A stretch of 64,000 nt of DNA. Source: Nonomuraea antri. GTDB lineage: Bacteria > Actinomycetota > Actinomycetes > Streptosporangiales > Streptosporangiaceae. This document shows positions 49,745 to 58,569 of this stretch, one piece after another. The translations under genes and the position numbers were made by a program. The notes under the pieces were generated by a model that saw nothing but the letters and a program-made list of their open reading frames with translations, made no database searches and had not been told where the DNA came from. The DNA lies in assembly GCF_013283785.1 (NCBI RefSeq), contig NZ_JABCPZ010000013.1, forward strand, positions 1-64,000. Direction: 5' to 3'. Every line of letters starts with the position of its first letter. The stretch's first letter is position 1.

Positions 49745-49968
49745 GGTGTGACCCCACTTCTTCGACGGTCTCACCTGCCGGGGTGAGACCCAACGGTTGA
49801 CATGCAGCCTAGCAAGGTATGGCTGCGGTCCCTGAGTTGCGCACGGACCAGATGTGCTGAATGTACGGAGAACGAGCGTTCGGCCCCAGGTGGGGCCAGC
49901 TATACCCGTCCTATCTTGGACAACGTTTCGATCATGCCAAATAGCCGGACTCGGCGCACGTTAGACAA
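49745..49968. other. Gene-free stretch upstream of the copper-type exporter
   Basis: Contains the perfect palindrome GGCCCCAGGTGGGGCC (49882-49897), a possible hairpin or operator. No coding frame of note. Confidence 0.35.
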
Positions 49969-49983
49969 ACCCCTGGGGGGTAT
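49969..49983. promoter_or_regulatory. CsoR-like box 1
   Basis: ACCCCTGGGGGGTAT, G/C-rich near-palindrome flanked by A/T, like the copper-sensing CsoR/RicR consensus ATACCCCN2-5GGGGTAT. About 60 bases before the MFS ATG. Confidence 0.5.
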
Positions 49984-50007
49984 GTTACGTTCCTCGCCGT
50001 CCACGAG

Positions 50008-50025
50008 ATACCCCCTAGGGGTAAT
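50008..50025. promoter_or_regulatory. CsoR-like box 2
   Basis: ATACCCCCTAGGGGTAAT, a near-perfect match to the CsoR/RicR palindrome, 20 bases before the MFS start. Confidence 0.75.
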
Positions 50026-50045
50026 AGGAAGGAAGGGAGGGCATC

Positions 50046-51413
50046 ATGGCTGAGAATCCGCGCCGGTGGTGGGCACTCATCGTGCTCGCCGCCGCACAGT
50101 TCATGGTGATCATGGATACGTCCATCATCGGAGTCGCACTGCCCGACATGCAGCGCGACCTCGGGTTCACCGCGAACAGCCTGCAGTGGGTGTTCAACGC
50201 CTACGTGGTCGCGTTCGGCGGGCTGCTGCTGCTCGGCGGACGCCTGAGCGACCTGTTCGGCGCGCGCAGGGTGTTCGTGACCGGATGGGTGATCCTGATC
50301 GCCGGCTCGGTGATCGCGGCCGCCGCGGGCAACGCCTGGACCGAGATCCTCGGCCGCGGCGTCCAGGGCGTCGGCGGCGCGCTGATCGCGCCGGCCGCCA
50401 TGACGTTGCTCATGATGCTCTTCGGGGGCAACCCGCGCGAGCTGGGCAAGGCCATGGCGCTGTACGGCGCGGCGGCCCCGGCCGGCGGCACCGCGGGCGT
50501 GTTCCTCGGCGGCGTCATCACCGAATACCTCAGCTGGCCCTGGGTGTTCATCATCTACATCCCGATCGGCGTGGCCACGCTGCTGGCGACCGGGCTGCTG
50601 CCCGCGGTCCAGGGCAAGCGGGGTTCGGTCGACGTGGTGGGCGCCGTGTCCGCAACCGCCGGCATCGCGCTCGCCGTGTACGGCATCGTCAGCGAGAACT
50701 GGCTCGCCGGCCTCGGCGGCGTGGCGCTGCTCGCGCTGTTCCTCATCGTCCAGCGCAGCGTCAGGGAGCCGCTGATGCCACTGTCGATCTGGCGTACGCC
50801 GGGGCTGGCCTCGTCGAACCTGGCGATGGCGCTGCTCGGCGCGGCCTGGATCCCCATGTGGTACTTCCTGAACCTCTACCTGCAGCAGGTCCTCGGCTAC
50901 GGCGCGTTCCCCAGCGGCGCGGCGCTGCTGCCGATGACCGTCGCCATCATGATCTTCATGATCGGCATCACCGCCAAGCTGCTCGGCCGCTTCGGCGCCA
51001 AGCCGCTCATCGTGATCGGACTGCTGGTGCTGGCGGCCGGCGTGTTCGGGCTCTCGTTCGCCGGTGAGGGCGGTTCCTTCGCCGTGAACGTGCTCCCGGC
51101 GAGCCTGATCGCCGCGGTGGGCATGTCGCTGGCCTACATCCCGGCCATGATGTCGGCCATGTCCGGCGCCCGGCCGGAGGAGGCGGGCCTGGCCTCGGGC
51201 ATCGTCAACACCACCTACAACGTGGGCTCGGCGCTCGGCCTGGCGGTCATGACCGCGATCGCCACGTCCGAGCAGCGGCTGGTCGACGGCTTCCAGGGTG
51301 CCTTCGTCGGCGCCGCGGTGGTGGCCGTGGTCGGCGCGGTGCTGGCGGTGGCCCTCATGCGCAAGCCGGCCGCCGCGAACGCGCCCGCTGCCGACGAGCG
51401 GGCGAAGGTGTGA
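50046..51413 (+). CDS. MFS transporter, DHA2 (14-helix) drug/metal exporter type
   Basis: 455 aa, about 14 helices. Typical DHA2 phrases: LAAAQFMVIMDTSIIGVALP (motif C-like start), QWVFNAYVVAFGGLLLLGGR, LSDLFGARRVFVTGW (motif A) and RPEEAGLASGIVNTTYNVG. These exporters expel drugs or metal complexes. Two CsoR-like boxes upstream and copper genes downstream suggest copper control, so the substrate may be a copper chelate (inference). Strong GGAAGGAAGGGAGG ribosome binding site. Confidence 0.9.
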   Translation: MAENPRRWWALIVLAAAQFMVIMDTSIIGVALPDMQRDLGFTANSLQWVFNAYVVAFGGLLLLGGRLSDLFGARRVFVTGWVILIAGSVIAAAAGNAWTEILGRGVQGVGGALIAPAAMTLLMMLFGGNPRELGKAMALYGAAAPAGGTAGVFLGGVITEYLSWPWVFIIYIPIGVATLLATGLLPAVQGKRGSVDVVGAVSATAGIALAVYGIVSENWLAGLGGVALLALFLIVQRSVREPLMPLSIWRTPGLASSNLAMALLGAAWIPMWYFLNLYLQQVLGYGAFPSGAALLPMTVAIMIFMIGITAKLLGRFGAKPLIVIGLLVLAAGVFGLSFAGEGGSFAVNVLPASLIAAVGMSLAYIPAMMSAMSGARPEEAGLASGIVNTTYNVGSALGLAVMTAIATSEQRLVDGFQGAFVGAAVVAVVGAVLAVALMRKPAAANAPAADERAKV

Positions 51414-51437
51414 GCTGAATCTCATCGTCCCTCCGAC

Positions 51438-51454
51438 ATACCCTAGGGGGGTAC
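51438..51454. promoter_or_regulatory. CsoR-like box 3
   Basis: ATACCCTAGGGGGGTAC, CsoR/RicR-type palindrome between the MFS stop and copZ. Transcription of copZ onwards would be repressed here. Confidence 0.7.
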
Positions 51455-51506
51455 GGTGTTAGCATCGACTACGAGCAAGAAGAACGCCGAAGCGAAGGAG
51501 ACCGCC

Positions 51507-51719
51507 ATGAGCACCGCCACCTACACCGTCAAGGGCATGACCTGCGGCCACTGCGTCAGCTCGGTGAAGGAAGAGGTCGGCGAGGTCGCCGGGGTCACCT
51601 CCGTGGAGGTCGACCTGGCCAGCGGCCTGCTGACCGTCAACAGCGACAGCCCGGTCGACCAGGGTGCGATCAGCGCCGCGGTCGAGGAAGCGGGCTACGA
51701 ACTGGTGGCGAACTCGTGA
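51507..51719 (+). CDS. copZ: CopZ-like heavy-metal-associated (HMA) metallochaperone
   Basis: 70 aa from ATG 51507, with GAAGGAGA upstream. ATYTVKGMTCGHCVSSVKEE contains the copper-binding MTCxHC loop; the ferredoxin-like fold ends [11 protein letters not shown]. It should carry Cu(I) to the CopA ATPase encoded after the next gene. GTGA (51716-51719) couples it to the following gene. Confidence 0.93.
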   Translation: MSTATYTVKGMTCGHCVSSVKEEVGEVAGVTSVEVDLASGLLTVNSDSPVDQGAISAAVEEAGYELVANS

Positions 51720-52570
51720 ACACCGCGGCCGGCCAGGTCGGGCCCACCCCGGGCCCGACCACCCCGGCCGGCCCCACGGGAACGCGATCAGCCACCCACT
51801 CCCACACTCAGACTCACGCAACTGATACCCCCGGGGGGCTCCAGATGTCGCAGCACGGCTACACGCTCAACCCGCTGACCACCGTCAAGGCCGGCGCACC
51901 CACCGACTTCCGCTTCACGGTGACCGGCTCGGACGGCCGCCCGGTCACCGGCTACCAGGTCGAGCACGACAAGAAGCTGCACTTCATCGTGGTCTCCCGC
52001 GACCTGACGACCTTCCAGCACCTGCACCCCGAACTCGCCCCCGACGGCACCTGGTCGGTCAAGCTGACCCTGCCCGCCGCCGGGCCGTACCGGGCCTTCG
52101 CCGACTTCGCGCCCATCGGCGGGAGCGGCGTGACGCTCGGCGCCGACCTGCTCGTCCCCGGCGATCACCGGCCCGAGCCGCTGCCCGAGGTCAGCCGTAC
52201 GGCCACGGTCGACGGCTACACTGTGACCCTCGACGGGGACCTGGTGCCCGGCCGGGCCGCCAAGCTCACGCTCACGGTCGGCAAGGACGGCGAGCCGGTC
52301 ACGGACCTGCAGCCGTACCTCGGCGCCTACGGCCACCTGGTGGCACTGCGCGCCGCTGACCTCGCCTACCTGCACGTGCATCCCGAGGAGAGCGAGCAGG
52401 CCGGCCCGGAGATCACCTTCTACGCCGAGGCGCCCAGCGGCGGCGACTACCGCCTGTTCCTGGACTTCCAGCACGACGGCGAGGTCCACACCGCGGACTT
52501 CACGGCGAGCGCGGACGGCCCGGCCCCCGCAGGCGCCCACGAACACCACGCGGGCACCCACCACCACTGA
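51716..52570 (+). CDS. Copper-regulon protein with His-rich ends (YcnJ/CopC-like domain repeats)
   Basis: 284 aa. N-terminal Thr/Pro/His segment ([17 protein letters not shown]), then two beta-sandwich-like repeats (about 50-150 and 160-265): [40 protein letters not shown] and [20 protein letters not shown]. The HxHP triads and the final [10 protein letters not shown] tail look metal-binding. No signal peptide is clear. Start GTG 51716 is coupled to copZ; ATG 51845 is an alternative, but the GGL motif before it is family-like. Probably a copper store or chaperone; function inferred from context. Confidence 0.75.
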   Translation: MNTAAGQVGPTPGPTTPAGPTGTRSATHSHTQTHATDTPGGLQMSQHGYTLNPLTTVKAGAPTDFRFTVTGSDGRPVTGYQVEHDKKLHFIVVSRDLTTFQHLHPELAPDGTWSVKLTLPAAGPYRAFADFAPIGGSGVTLGADLLVPGDHRPEPLPEVSRTATVDGYTVTLDGDLVPGRAAKLTLTVGKDGEPVTDLQPYLGAYGHLVALRAADLAYLHVHPEESEQAGPEITFYAEAPSGGDYRLFLDFQHDGEVHTADFTASADGPAPAGAHEHHAGTHHH

Positions 52571-52608
52571 CAGCAAGACGCACGCCGGGAACGCGCAGGA
52601 AAGGAGAG

Positions 52609-54822
52609 ATGATGTCTTCCCTCACCGAAGACAGGGCTGTCGAACTCTCGATCGGCGGCATGACGTGCGCGTCCTGCGCCAACCGCATCGAGCGCAGACT
52701 GAACAAGCTCGACGGCGTGACCGCCACCGTCAACTACGCGACGGAGAAGGCGAAGGTCACCTTCCCCGAAGGCGTCGATCCGCAGACGCTGATCGGCGAG
52801 GTCGAAAAGGCCGGCTACACCGCCGCGCTCCCCGCCCCGCCCACGGCTAAGGCAGGAGAAGAGCAGGAGCCCGCCGACGAGCTCGCGCCGCTGCGGCAGC
52901 GCCTGATCACCGCCGTCACGCTGAGCGTCCCGGTGATCGCGATGGCGATGATCCCGCCGCTGCAGTTCACCAACTGGCAGTGGTTGTCGCTGGTGCTGGC
53001 CGCCCCGGTGGTGGTCTACGCCGGCTGGCCGTTCCACAAGGCCGCCTGGACGAACCTGCGCCACGGCGCGGCCACCATGGACACCCTGATCTCGCTCGGC
53101 ACGATCGCCGCGCTCGGCTGGTCGCTGTGGGCGCTGTTCTTCGGCACCGCCGGCACCCCCGGGATGACACACCCGTTCGCGTTCACCATCGAGCGCACCG
53201 ACGGCTCGGGCAACATCTACCTGGAGGCCGCCGCCGGGGTCACCGCGTTCATCCTGGCCGGCCGCTACTTCGAGTCCCGCTCCAAGCGCCGGGCCGGAGC
53301 CGCGCTGCGCGCGCTGCTGGAACTGGGCGCCAAGGACGTGGAACTGGCCGACGGCCGCCGCATCCCGGTCGAGCAGCTCAAGACCGGCGACAGGTTCGTC
53401 GTCCGGCCCGGCGAGAAGATCGCCACGGACGGCGTGATCGAGGAGGGCGCCAGCGCGGTCGACGCCTCGATGCTCACCGGCGAGTCGGTCCCGGTCGAGG
53501 TCAGACCCGGTGATGCCGTCACCGGCGCGACCGTGAACGCCGGCGGACGGCTGGTCGTCCGGGCCACCCGGGTCGGCGCCGACACCCAGCTCGCCCAGAT
53601 GGCCAAGCTGGTCGAGGCGGCCCAGACCGGCAAGGCCCAGGTGCAGCGCCTGGCCGACCGCGTCTCCGGCATCTTCGTGCCGATCGTCATCGCGCTGGCC
53701 CTCGGCACGCTCGGCTTCTGGCTGGGCACCGGCGACGGCGTCGGCGCGGCGTTCACCGCCGCGGTCGCGGTGCTGATCATCGCCTGCCCGTGCGCCCTGG
53801 GCCTGGCCACGCCGACCGCGCTGCTGGTCGGCACCGGACGGGGCGCGCAGCTCGGCATCCTGATCAAGGGCCCGGAGGTCCTGGAGTCCACCCGCAGGAT
53901 CGACACGATCGTCCTGGACAAGACCGGCACGGTCACCGAGGGCCGGATGACGCTGGTCGGCGTGCACCTGGCCGAGGGGGAGAGCCGCGAGGAGGTGCTC
54001 AGGCTCGCCGGAGCCATCGAGCACGCGTCCGAGCACCCGATCGCGCAGGCCATCGCCAAGGCCGCCCAGTCCGACGCCACGGTCGAGGACTTCGCCAACG
54101 TCGAGGGTCTGGGCGTGCAGGGCATCGTCGACGGCCACGCCATGCTGGTGGGCCGGCCCCGGCTGCTGGCCGAGTGGTCGCAGCACCTCACGTCCGAGCT
54201 GGAGCGGGCCCTGCACGCCGCCCAGGCGGCCGGCCGCACCGCGGTCGCGGTCGGCTGGGACGGTCAGGCCCGCGCGGTCCTGGTGGTCGCCGACGTGGTC
54301 AAGCCGACCAGCAAGGAGGCCATCGCCCAGCTCCGCGCCCTCGGGCTCACCCCGGTCCTGCTGACCGGCGACAACGAGCAGGTGGCCGAGACGGTGGCGG
54401 CCGAGGTCGGTATCGACGAGGTCATCGCCGAGGTGCTGCCGGCCGACAAGGTCGATGTGGTCAAGCGGCTGCAGGCGGAGGGCAAGGTGGTGGCCATGGT
54501 GGGCGACGGCGCGAACGACGCCGCCGCGCTGGCCCAGGCCGATCTGGGCCTGGCCATGGGCACCGGCACCGACGCCGCGATCGAGGCCTCCGACCTCACG
54601 CTGGTCAGGGGCGACCTGCGGGTGGCGGCCGACGCGATCAGGCTCTCACGCCGGACGCTGGGCACGATCAAGGGCAACCTGTTCTGGGCCTTCGCCTACA
54701 ACGTGGCCGCCCTGCCGCTGGCCGCGCTCGGCCTGCTCAACCCGATGATCGCCGGGGCCGCGATGGCGTTCTCCAGTGTCTTCGTGGTCAGCAACAGCCT
54801 GCGGCTGCGTGCCTTCAAGTAA
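52609..54822 (+). CDS. copA: CopA: P1B-type Cu(I)-exporting ATPase
   Basis: 737 aa. One N-terminal HMA domain (about 6-72, [19 protein letters not shown]), eight helices, transmembrane copper site CPC in [20 protein letters not shown], phosphorylation site [15 protein letters not shown]-binding HP motif in [12 protein letters not shown], and [20 protein letters not shown] hinge. Exports Cu(I) from the cytoplasm. ATG 52609 and 52612 follow GGAAAGGAGAG; the second has better spacing. Its last codons (LRAFK) are the first copy of a 21-base tandem repeat that continues past the stop. Confidence 0.95.
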   Translation: MMSSLTEDRAVELSIGGMTCASCANRIERRLNKLDGVTATVNYATEKAKVTFPEGVDPQTLIGEVEKAGYTAALPAPPTAKAGEEQEPADELAPLRQRLITAVTLSVPVIAMAMIPPLQFTNWQWLSLVLAAPVVVYAGWPFHKAAWTNLRHGAATMDTLISLGTIAALGWSLWALFFGTAGTPGMTHPFAFTIERTDGSGNIYLEAAAGVTAFILAGRYFESRSKRRAGAALRALLELGAKDVELADGRRIPVEQLKTGDRFVVRPGEKIATDGVIEEGASAVDASMLTGESVPVEVRPGDAVTGATVNAGGRLVVRATRVGADTQLAQMAKLVEAAQTGKAQVQRLADRVSGIFVPIVIALALGTLGFWLGTGDGVGAAFTAAVAVLIIACPCALGLATPTALLVGTGRGAQLGILIKGPEVLESTRRIDTIVLDKTGTVTEGRMTLVGVHLAEGESREEVLRLAGAIEHASEHPIAQAIAKAAQSDATVEDFANVEGLGVQGIVDGHAMLVGRPRLLAEWSQHLTSELERALHAAQAAGRTAVAVGWDGQARAVLVVADVVKPTSKEAIAQLRALGLTPVLLTGDNEQVAETVAAEVGIDEVIAEVLPADKVDVVKRLQAEGKVVAMVGDGANDAAALAQADLGLAMGTGTDAAIEASDLTLVRGDLRVAADAIRLSRRTLGTIKGNLFWAFAYNVAALPLAALGLLNPMIAGAAMAFSSVFVVSNSLRLRAFK

Positions 54823-56049
54823 GACGTGCGTGCCTTCAGGTAGGACATGCGTGGCTTCAGGTCGGACACGCGCGCCTTCAGGTAGGACGCGTGTGCGTTC
54901 CGCCCATCTGACGGCCGGTGCCATCGCGGCGCCGGCCGTCACGAACATGAGGCCGACCAGCAGCCAGCCGGCCGCGCCCGCGCCGAGCACCAGCCAGGTC
55001 AGCACGACCGGGCCGAGCATCCTGGCCACGGCCACCCCGGTGCCGAAGAACCCTTGATACTGGCCCTGCTTGTCGGCCGGAGCCAGCCCGAAGCCGATCT
55101 CCCACGACCCGGCGGCCAGCATCATCTCGCCGGCCACCAGCAGCCCGCCCGCCACCAGCAGGAACAGCCAGGCGTACGGCCCGAGCCCGGACAACGCGAA
55201 CACCGCGCACGCGGCGAACATCACGAAACCGGAGTTCCGCACCGAGACCGAGGCATCGCGCAGGCCCTTGACCCGCCTGGCCACCCGTACCTGGAACAGC
55301 ACCACGCTGAGTGTGTTGAGCAGCAGGAGCACCGAGACCAGCCATGCCGGGGCGGTGGTGCGCTCGGCGATCCACAGCGGCACGAGCAGGCTGAGCAGCG
55401 GCATGTAGAAGAGCATCACCGCGTTGATCAGCGTCACCACCGCGTACGGCCGGTCCCTGAGCACGGCCAGGCGCGGCCCGGCGGTCACCGGGGCGGTCCG
55501 CACGGCGGGCAGCCTGAGCAGCACCAGCGCGGCGATCACGAAGCCGGCCGCGTCCAGCGCGAAGACGGTCTGGTAGCCGGCCCGGGTGCCCAGGTGCAGC
55601 GCCAGGCCGCCGAGCGCGGCGCCCACGGCCAGCCCGGCGTTCAGCACGGCCTGCAGGCTCGCGCGTACGGCGGTGCGCTCGGCCGGCTCGACCAGCGCGG
55701 CCAGCAGCGCCTGACGGGCGGCGGACAGGCCGGTCTGCGCGGTGCCGTACAGGCAGGCGACCGCCACGAACCAGCCGAACGAGCCGACGAACAGGAACGC
55801 CGCCACCGCCGCGGCCGTGGTGAGCGCCAGCAGGACGGCCACGCCGCGGGGCCCGCGCCGGTCGGCCAGGTGCCCCAGCGGCACCCCGGCCACCGCGCCC
55901 ACCGCCCAGCCCAGCGTCAGACCGAAGCCGATCTGGGCCGGCGACAGGCCGACCACCCTGGTGAAGTAGAGCGCCGAGGTCACCAGGTAGAGCCCGTCGC
56001 CGAAGGCGTTGGCGAACTGGGCCAGCGCGAGCACCCGCCGGTCGTTCAT
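54646..56049 (-). CDS. MFS transporter with repeat-derived C-terminal extension antisense to copA
   Basis: 467 aa from ATG 56049. Twelve-helix MFS fold in the first about 400 residues ([35 protein letters not shown] motif A). Beyond the last helix it has [20 protein letters not shown] and HVLLEGTQ, four seven-residue repeats, then about 45 residues of His/Arg/Gly-rich sequence that is the antisense of copA codons. The natural family end is probably near residue 405; the stop seems to have been lost, with read-through to 54646. ATG 56049 overlaps the AhpD-like stop (ATGA). Confidence 0.85.
   Translation of the reverse strand: MNDRRVLALAQFANAFGDGLYLVTSALYFTRVVGLSPAQIGFGLTLGWAVGAVAGVPLGHLADRRGPRGVAVLLALTTAAAVAAFLFVGSFGWFVAVACLYGTAQTGLSAARQALLAALVEPAERTAVRASLQAVLNAGLAVGAALGGLALHLGTRAGYQTVFALDAAGFVIAALVLLRLPAVRTAPVTAGPRLAVLRDRPYAVVTLINAVMLFYMPLLSLLVPLWIAERTTAPAWLVSVLLLLNTLSVVLFQVRVARRVKGLRDASVSVRNSGFVMFAACAVFALSGLGPYAWLFLLVAGGLLVAGEMMLAAGSWEIGFGLAPADKQGQYQGFFGTGVAVARMLGPVVLTWLVLGAGAAGWLLVGLMFVTAGAAMAPAVRWAERTRVLPEGARVRPEATHVLPEGTHVLLEGTQPQAVADHEDTGERHRGPGDHRVEQAERGQRQGGHVVGEGPEQVALDRAQRPA
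54806..54889. repeat. Four tandem 21-bp repeats over the copA stop
   Basis: Units at 54806, 54827, 54848 and 54869: TGCGTGCCTTCAGGTAGGAC plus one base, with small changes. Unit 1 encodes the last residues of CopA; on the other strand the array encodes seven-residue repeats (LPEGTHV type) in the convergent MFS protein. Confidence 0.9.
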
Positions 56050-56495
56050 GACTTGTAGGACTCCGGGATCATCCTGGCGGAGACGCCCATCCGGTTCCAG
56101 GCGTTGATGGACGCCACGGCCACGATGAGCGCGGCCGACTCCTCCTCGGTGAAGTGCGCGGTGACCTGCGCCCAGACCTCGTCGGTGACGTCGTCGGTGG
56201 ACAACCTGGTGGCGGACTCGGTGAAGGCGAGCGCGGCGCGTTCCTGGGGGGTGAAGAAAGGCGCCTCCTGCCAGACCGCCACCGCGTGCAGCCTGGCGTC
56301 GCTCTCGCCGGCGAGCTTGGCGTCCGAGCTGTGCATGTCCACGCAGTAGACGCAGCCGTTGATCTGGCTGGCGCGCAGGCGGACGAGTTCCAGGAGTGGC
56401 TTGGGCAGGGTACTGGCGGCCACGAACCGGTCGAGGCCCGCCATCGCCCGGTAGGCGTCACCGGCCAGGGAGCCGAGATTGATGCGTTCTGTCAT
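56046..56495 (-). CDS. AhpD-like carboxymuconolactone-decarboxylase family protein
   Basis: 149 aa from ATG 56495. Contains LLELVRLRASQINGCVYCVD followed by MHSSDAKLAGE, the CxxCxxxH thiol-peroxidase signature of AhpD-type proteins, and FTESATRLSTDDVTDEVWAQ. Probably a small peroxidase or alkylhydroperoxidase-like protein. Its stop overlaps the MFS start, so the two form an operon, divergent from the MocR-type regulator. Confidence 0.92.
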   Translation of the reverse strand: MTERINLGSLAGDAYRAMAGLDRFVAASTLPKPLLELVRLRASQINGCVYCVDMHSSDAKLAGESDARLHAVAVWQEAPFFTPQERAALAFTESATRLSTDDVTDEVWAQVTAHFTEEESAALIVAVASINAWNRMGVSARMIPESYKS

Positions 56496-56533
56496 GCGCC
56501 CATGCTCCACCCACCTTTGTCCCGATATAAGCT

Positions 56534-56556
56534 CCAATTTCCGGTGAAATGATTGG
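56534..56556. promoter_or_regulatory. Inverted repeat in the AhpD/MocR divergent promoter
   Basis: CCAAT (56534-56538) and ATTGG (56552-56556), 18 bases centre to centre, between the divergent AhpD-like and MocR-type genes. Candidate binding site for the MocR regulator. Confidence 0.4.
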
Positions 56557-56562
56557 GCCAAG

Positions 56563-57939
56563 ATGGACGTCCACATCAGCCTGCACGGCTGCGGTGACCT
56601 GGCCGCACAGGTGTACAGGCAACTGCTCGACGCCATACTCGACGGACGCCTGCGCTCCGGCGAACGACTGCCGCCGACCAGAGAGCTGGCCACGCGGCTG
56701 GAGATCTCCAGGAACACGGTCGCGGTGGCCTACGACCGGCTGGTGGCCGACGGGTTCCTGGTGGGCCGGGCGGGCGCGGGCACGTTCGTGTCCGCCGACC
56801 CGGTACGCGGCCGGGCCGCGCCCAAGGGCGTGGTGCGCCCGCGCCCGGTCTGGCGCGACCTCACCTTCTCCCCCAACCTGACCGGCGACAGGTACGACTT
56901 CCGCGTCGGCGTGCCAGACGCCCGGCTGTTCCCGATGGAGACCTGGCGCCGGCTGGTGGCCCGCGAACTGCGTCCTGGCGCCGCCGTCTACGGCGACCCG
57001 GCCGGGCACGAGGGCCTGCGTGAGGCCATCTCCCGGCACATCGGCATCAGCCGCTCGGTGCACGCGAGCGCGGCCGACGTGCTGATCACCAACGGCGCGC
57101 AGCAGGCGCTCGACCTCATCGGACGCGTGCTGATCGAGCCGGGCGCGTGCGTGGCGGTCGAGGAACCCGGATACCCACCGGCCCGGCTGCTGTTCCGCTC
57201 GCTGGGCGCGCGCGTGGCCGGGGTGCCCGTGGACGCCGAGGGCCTGGTCGTCTCGGCCATCCCGAGCGCGGCCCGCCTGGTCTACGTCACCCCTTCGCAC
57301 CAGTTCCCGCTGGGCACGCCCATGTCGCTGGCCCGCCGCGCGGCCCTGCTCAAGTGGGCGGAAGGCCGCAGCGCGGTGGTGATCGAGGACGACTACGACA
57401 GCGAGTTCCGCTTCGGCGAACGTCCGCTCGAACCGCTCCAGAGCCTCGACCGGGCCGGTCGCGTCATCTACGTCGGCTCGTTCTCCAAGACACTGCTGCC
57501 CATGCTCAGGCTCGGCTTCCTGGTCGCCCCGGCCTCGCTCGGCCCCGCGCTGCGCGCGGCCAAGCAGCTCTCCGACTGGCACGGCGAGCTGCCCACCCAG
57601 GCCGCGCTGGCCCGCTTCATCGACGAGGGCCTGCTGGCCAGGCACATCAGGAAGGCCACCCGCGAGTACGCGGCCAGGCACGAGCTGATCGCCGCGACGC
57701 TGGCCGCGGACGAGCGGCTGCGGCCGGTGCCGTCGTCGGCCGGGCTGCACCTGTGCGCCAGGTTCGCCCCAGGCGTGTCCATGAACCGGCTGCCCGGGCT
57801 GGCCGTCGAGGAGCTCGGCGGGTACTGCGGCGAGACGCCCGCCCAGCCCGGACTGGTGCTCGGCTACGGCGCGATCGGGCAGCACGACCTCCCGGACGGC
57901 CTGCGCCTGCTCCGCCGATCGCTCGGCTCGACCGGCTAG
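56563..57939 (+). CDS. MocR/PdxR-type regulator (GntR winged helix fused to aminotransferase-like domain)
   Basis: 458 aa. GntR winged helix (about 8-75: YRQLLDAILDGRLRSGERLP, TRELATRLEISRNTVAVAYD) joined to a class I aminotransferase fold (about 100-450) with GAQQALDLIGRVL, EDDYDSEFRF and YVGSFSKTLLPMLRLGFLV, where Lys of SFSKTL binds PLP. Such proteins sense PLP or amino compounds. Divergent from the AhpD-like/MFS operon, its probable target. Confidence 0.93.
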   Translation: MDVHISLHGCGDLAAQVYRQLLDAILDGRLRSGERLPPTRELATRLEISRNTVAVAYDRLVADGFLVGRAGAGTFVSADPVRGRAAPKGVVRPRPVWRDLTFSPNLTGDRYDFRVGVPDARLFPMETWRRLVARELRPGAAVYGDPAGHEGLREAISRHIGISRSVHASAADVLITNGAQQALDLIGRVLIEPGACVAVEEPGYPPARLLFRSLGARVAGVPVDAEGLVVSAIPSAARLVYVTPSHQFPLGTPMSLARRAALLKWAEGRSAVVIEDDYDSEFRFGERPLEPLQSLDRAGRVIYVGSFSKTLLPMLRLGFLVAPASLGPALRAAKQLSDWHGELPTQAALARFIDEGLLARHIRKATREYAARHELIAATLAADERLRPVPSSAGLHLCARFAPGVSMNRLPGLAVEELGGYCGETPAQPGLVLGYGAIGQHDLPDGLRLLRRSLGSTG

Positions 57940-58460
57940 CGGCGGTCGCCGCGGCTCCAGAACCGCCTGGACCGATGCTCGCCCGACAGCTGCGGCTCGT
58001 CCGGCGGTGAAGGCTGGCGCACGATCACCACGGTCGTTCGCGCGTGTCTGGCGCAGTACATGCTGGTCGACGGCAGGAACAACCGGCTCAGCAGGCCGCG
58101 CCTGCCCCGCCCGAGCACCAGCAGATCACCCTCGCGGGCCAGGTCGACCAGGTGGTAGCCGGGGTCGCCGACCCGGCCGATCATCGCGGTCGTGACGTCG
58201 TCGGGCACGCCGCCGGCCACGTCCTCGAACACGCCCGAGATCACCTCGGAGCAGCGGGCCTCCTCCCCCATCCTGACCGCGTGCTGCACGGGCAGTGCCT
58301 CGGGGAAGGGATGTACGGGCGCGCGACTGACGTGGACGGCCACCAGAGCCATGCGGTGGAGCCTGGCCACGCCGATGGCCCAGGCCAGAGCCCAGCGCGA
58401 GGCCGGGGACTCGTCCACCCCCACGATCAGCCGCGCACCGCCGGGCAGATCCTGTTCCAC
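57936..58460 (-). CDS. Universal stress protein (UspA family)
   Basis: 174 aa from GTG 58460 (AGGAGG with four-base spacing; the longer frame to 58502 lacks one). RLIVGVDESPASRWALAWAI start, GDLLVLGRGRRGLLSRLFLP, corresponding to the GxxGxxxxxxG(S/T) ATP loop (here GRGRRG and LPSTS), and HARTTVVIV end. Probably ATP-binding. Its stop shares the CTAG (57936-57939) with the convergent MocR gene. Confidence 0.88.
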   Translation of the reverse strand: MEQDLPGGARLIVGVDESPASRWALAWAIGVARLHRMALVAVHVSRAPVHPFPEALPVQHAVRMGEEARCSEVISGVFEDVAGGVPDDVTTAMIGRVGDPGYHLVDLAREGDLLVLGRGRRGLLSRLFLPSTSMYCARHARTTVVIVRQPSPPDEPQLSGEHRSRRFWSRGDRR

Positions 58461-58557
58461 AGCGCCTCCTGTTGGAAGTACGACCATAGTGCGCCTACCC
58501 ACCGGTTACCGGGAGGTGGCACTTTGCGAACTCTGGAGTCCCCGAGTGCCGCGGGCG

Positions 58558-58563
58558 TAGCAT
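58558..58563 (+). promoter_or_regulatory. Leaderless-type -10 box for the BTAD regulator
   Basis: TAGCAT, six bases (GCGGGG), GTG at 58570. Confidence 0.4.
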
Positions 58564-58569
58564 GCGGGG

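Noticed and set aside
51823-51842. Fourth CsoR-like box (TGATACCCCCGGGGGGCTCC)
   Set aside because: It encodes the DTPGGL motif of the coupled protein if the GTG 51716 start is right, so its resemblance to a CsoR box is probably coincidental.
57936-57939. Shared CTAG stop of the convergent MocR and USP genes as a regulatory site
   Set aside because: Shared palindromic stop codons arise by chance in compact genomes; no further signal.
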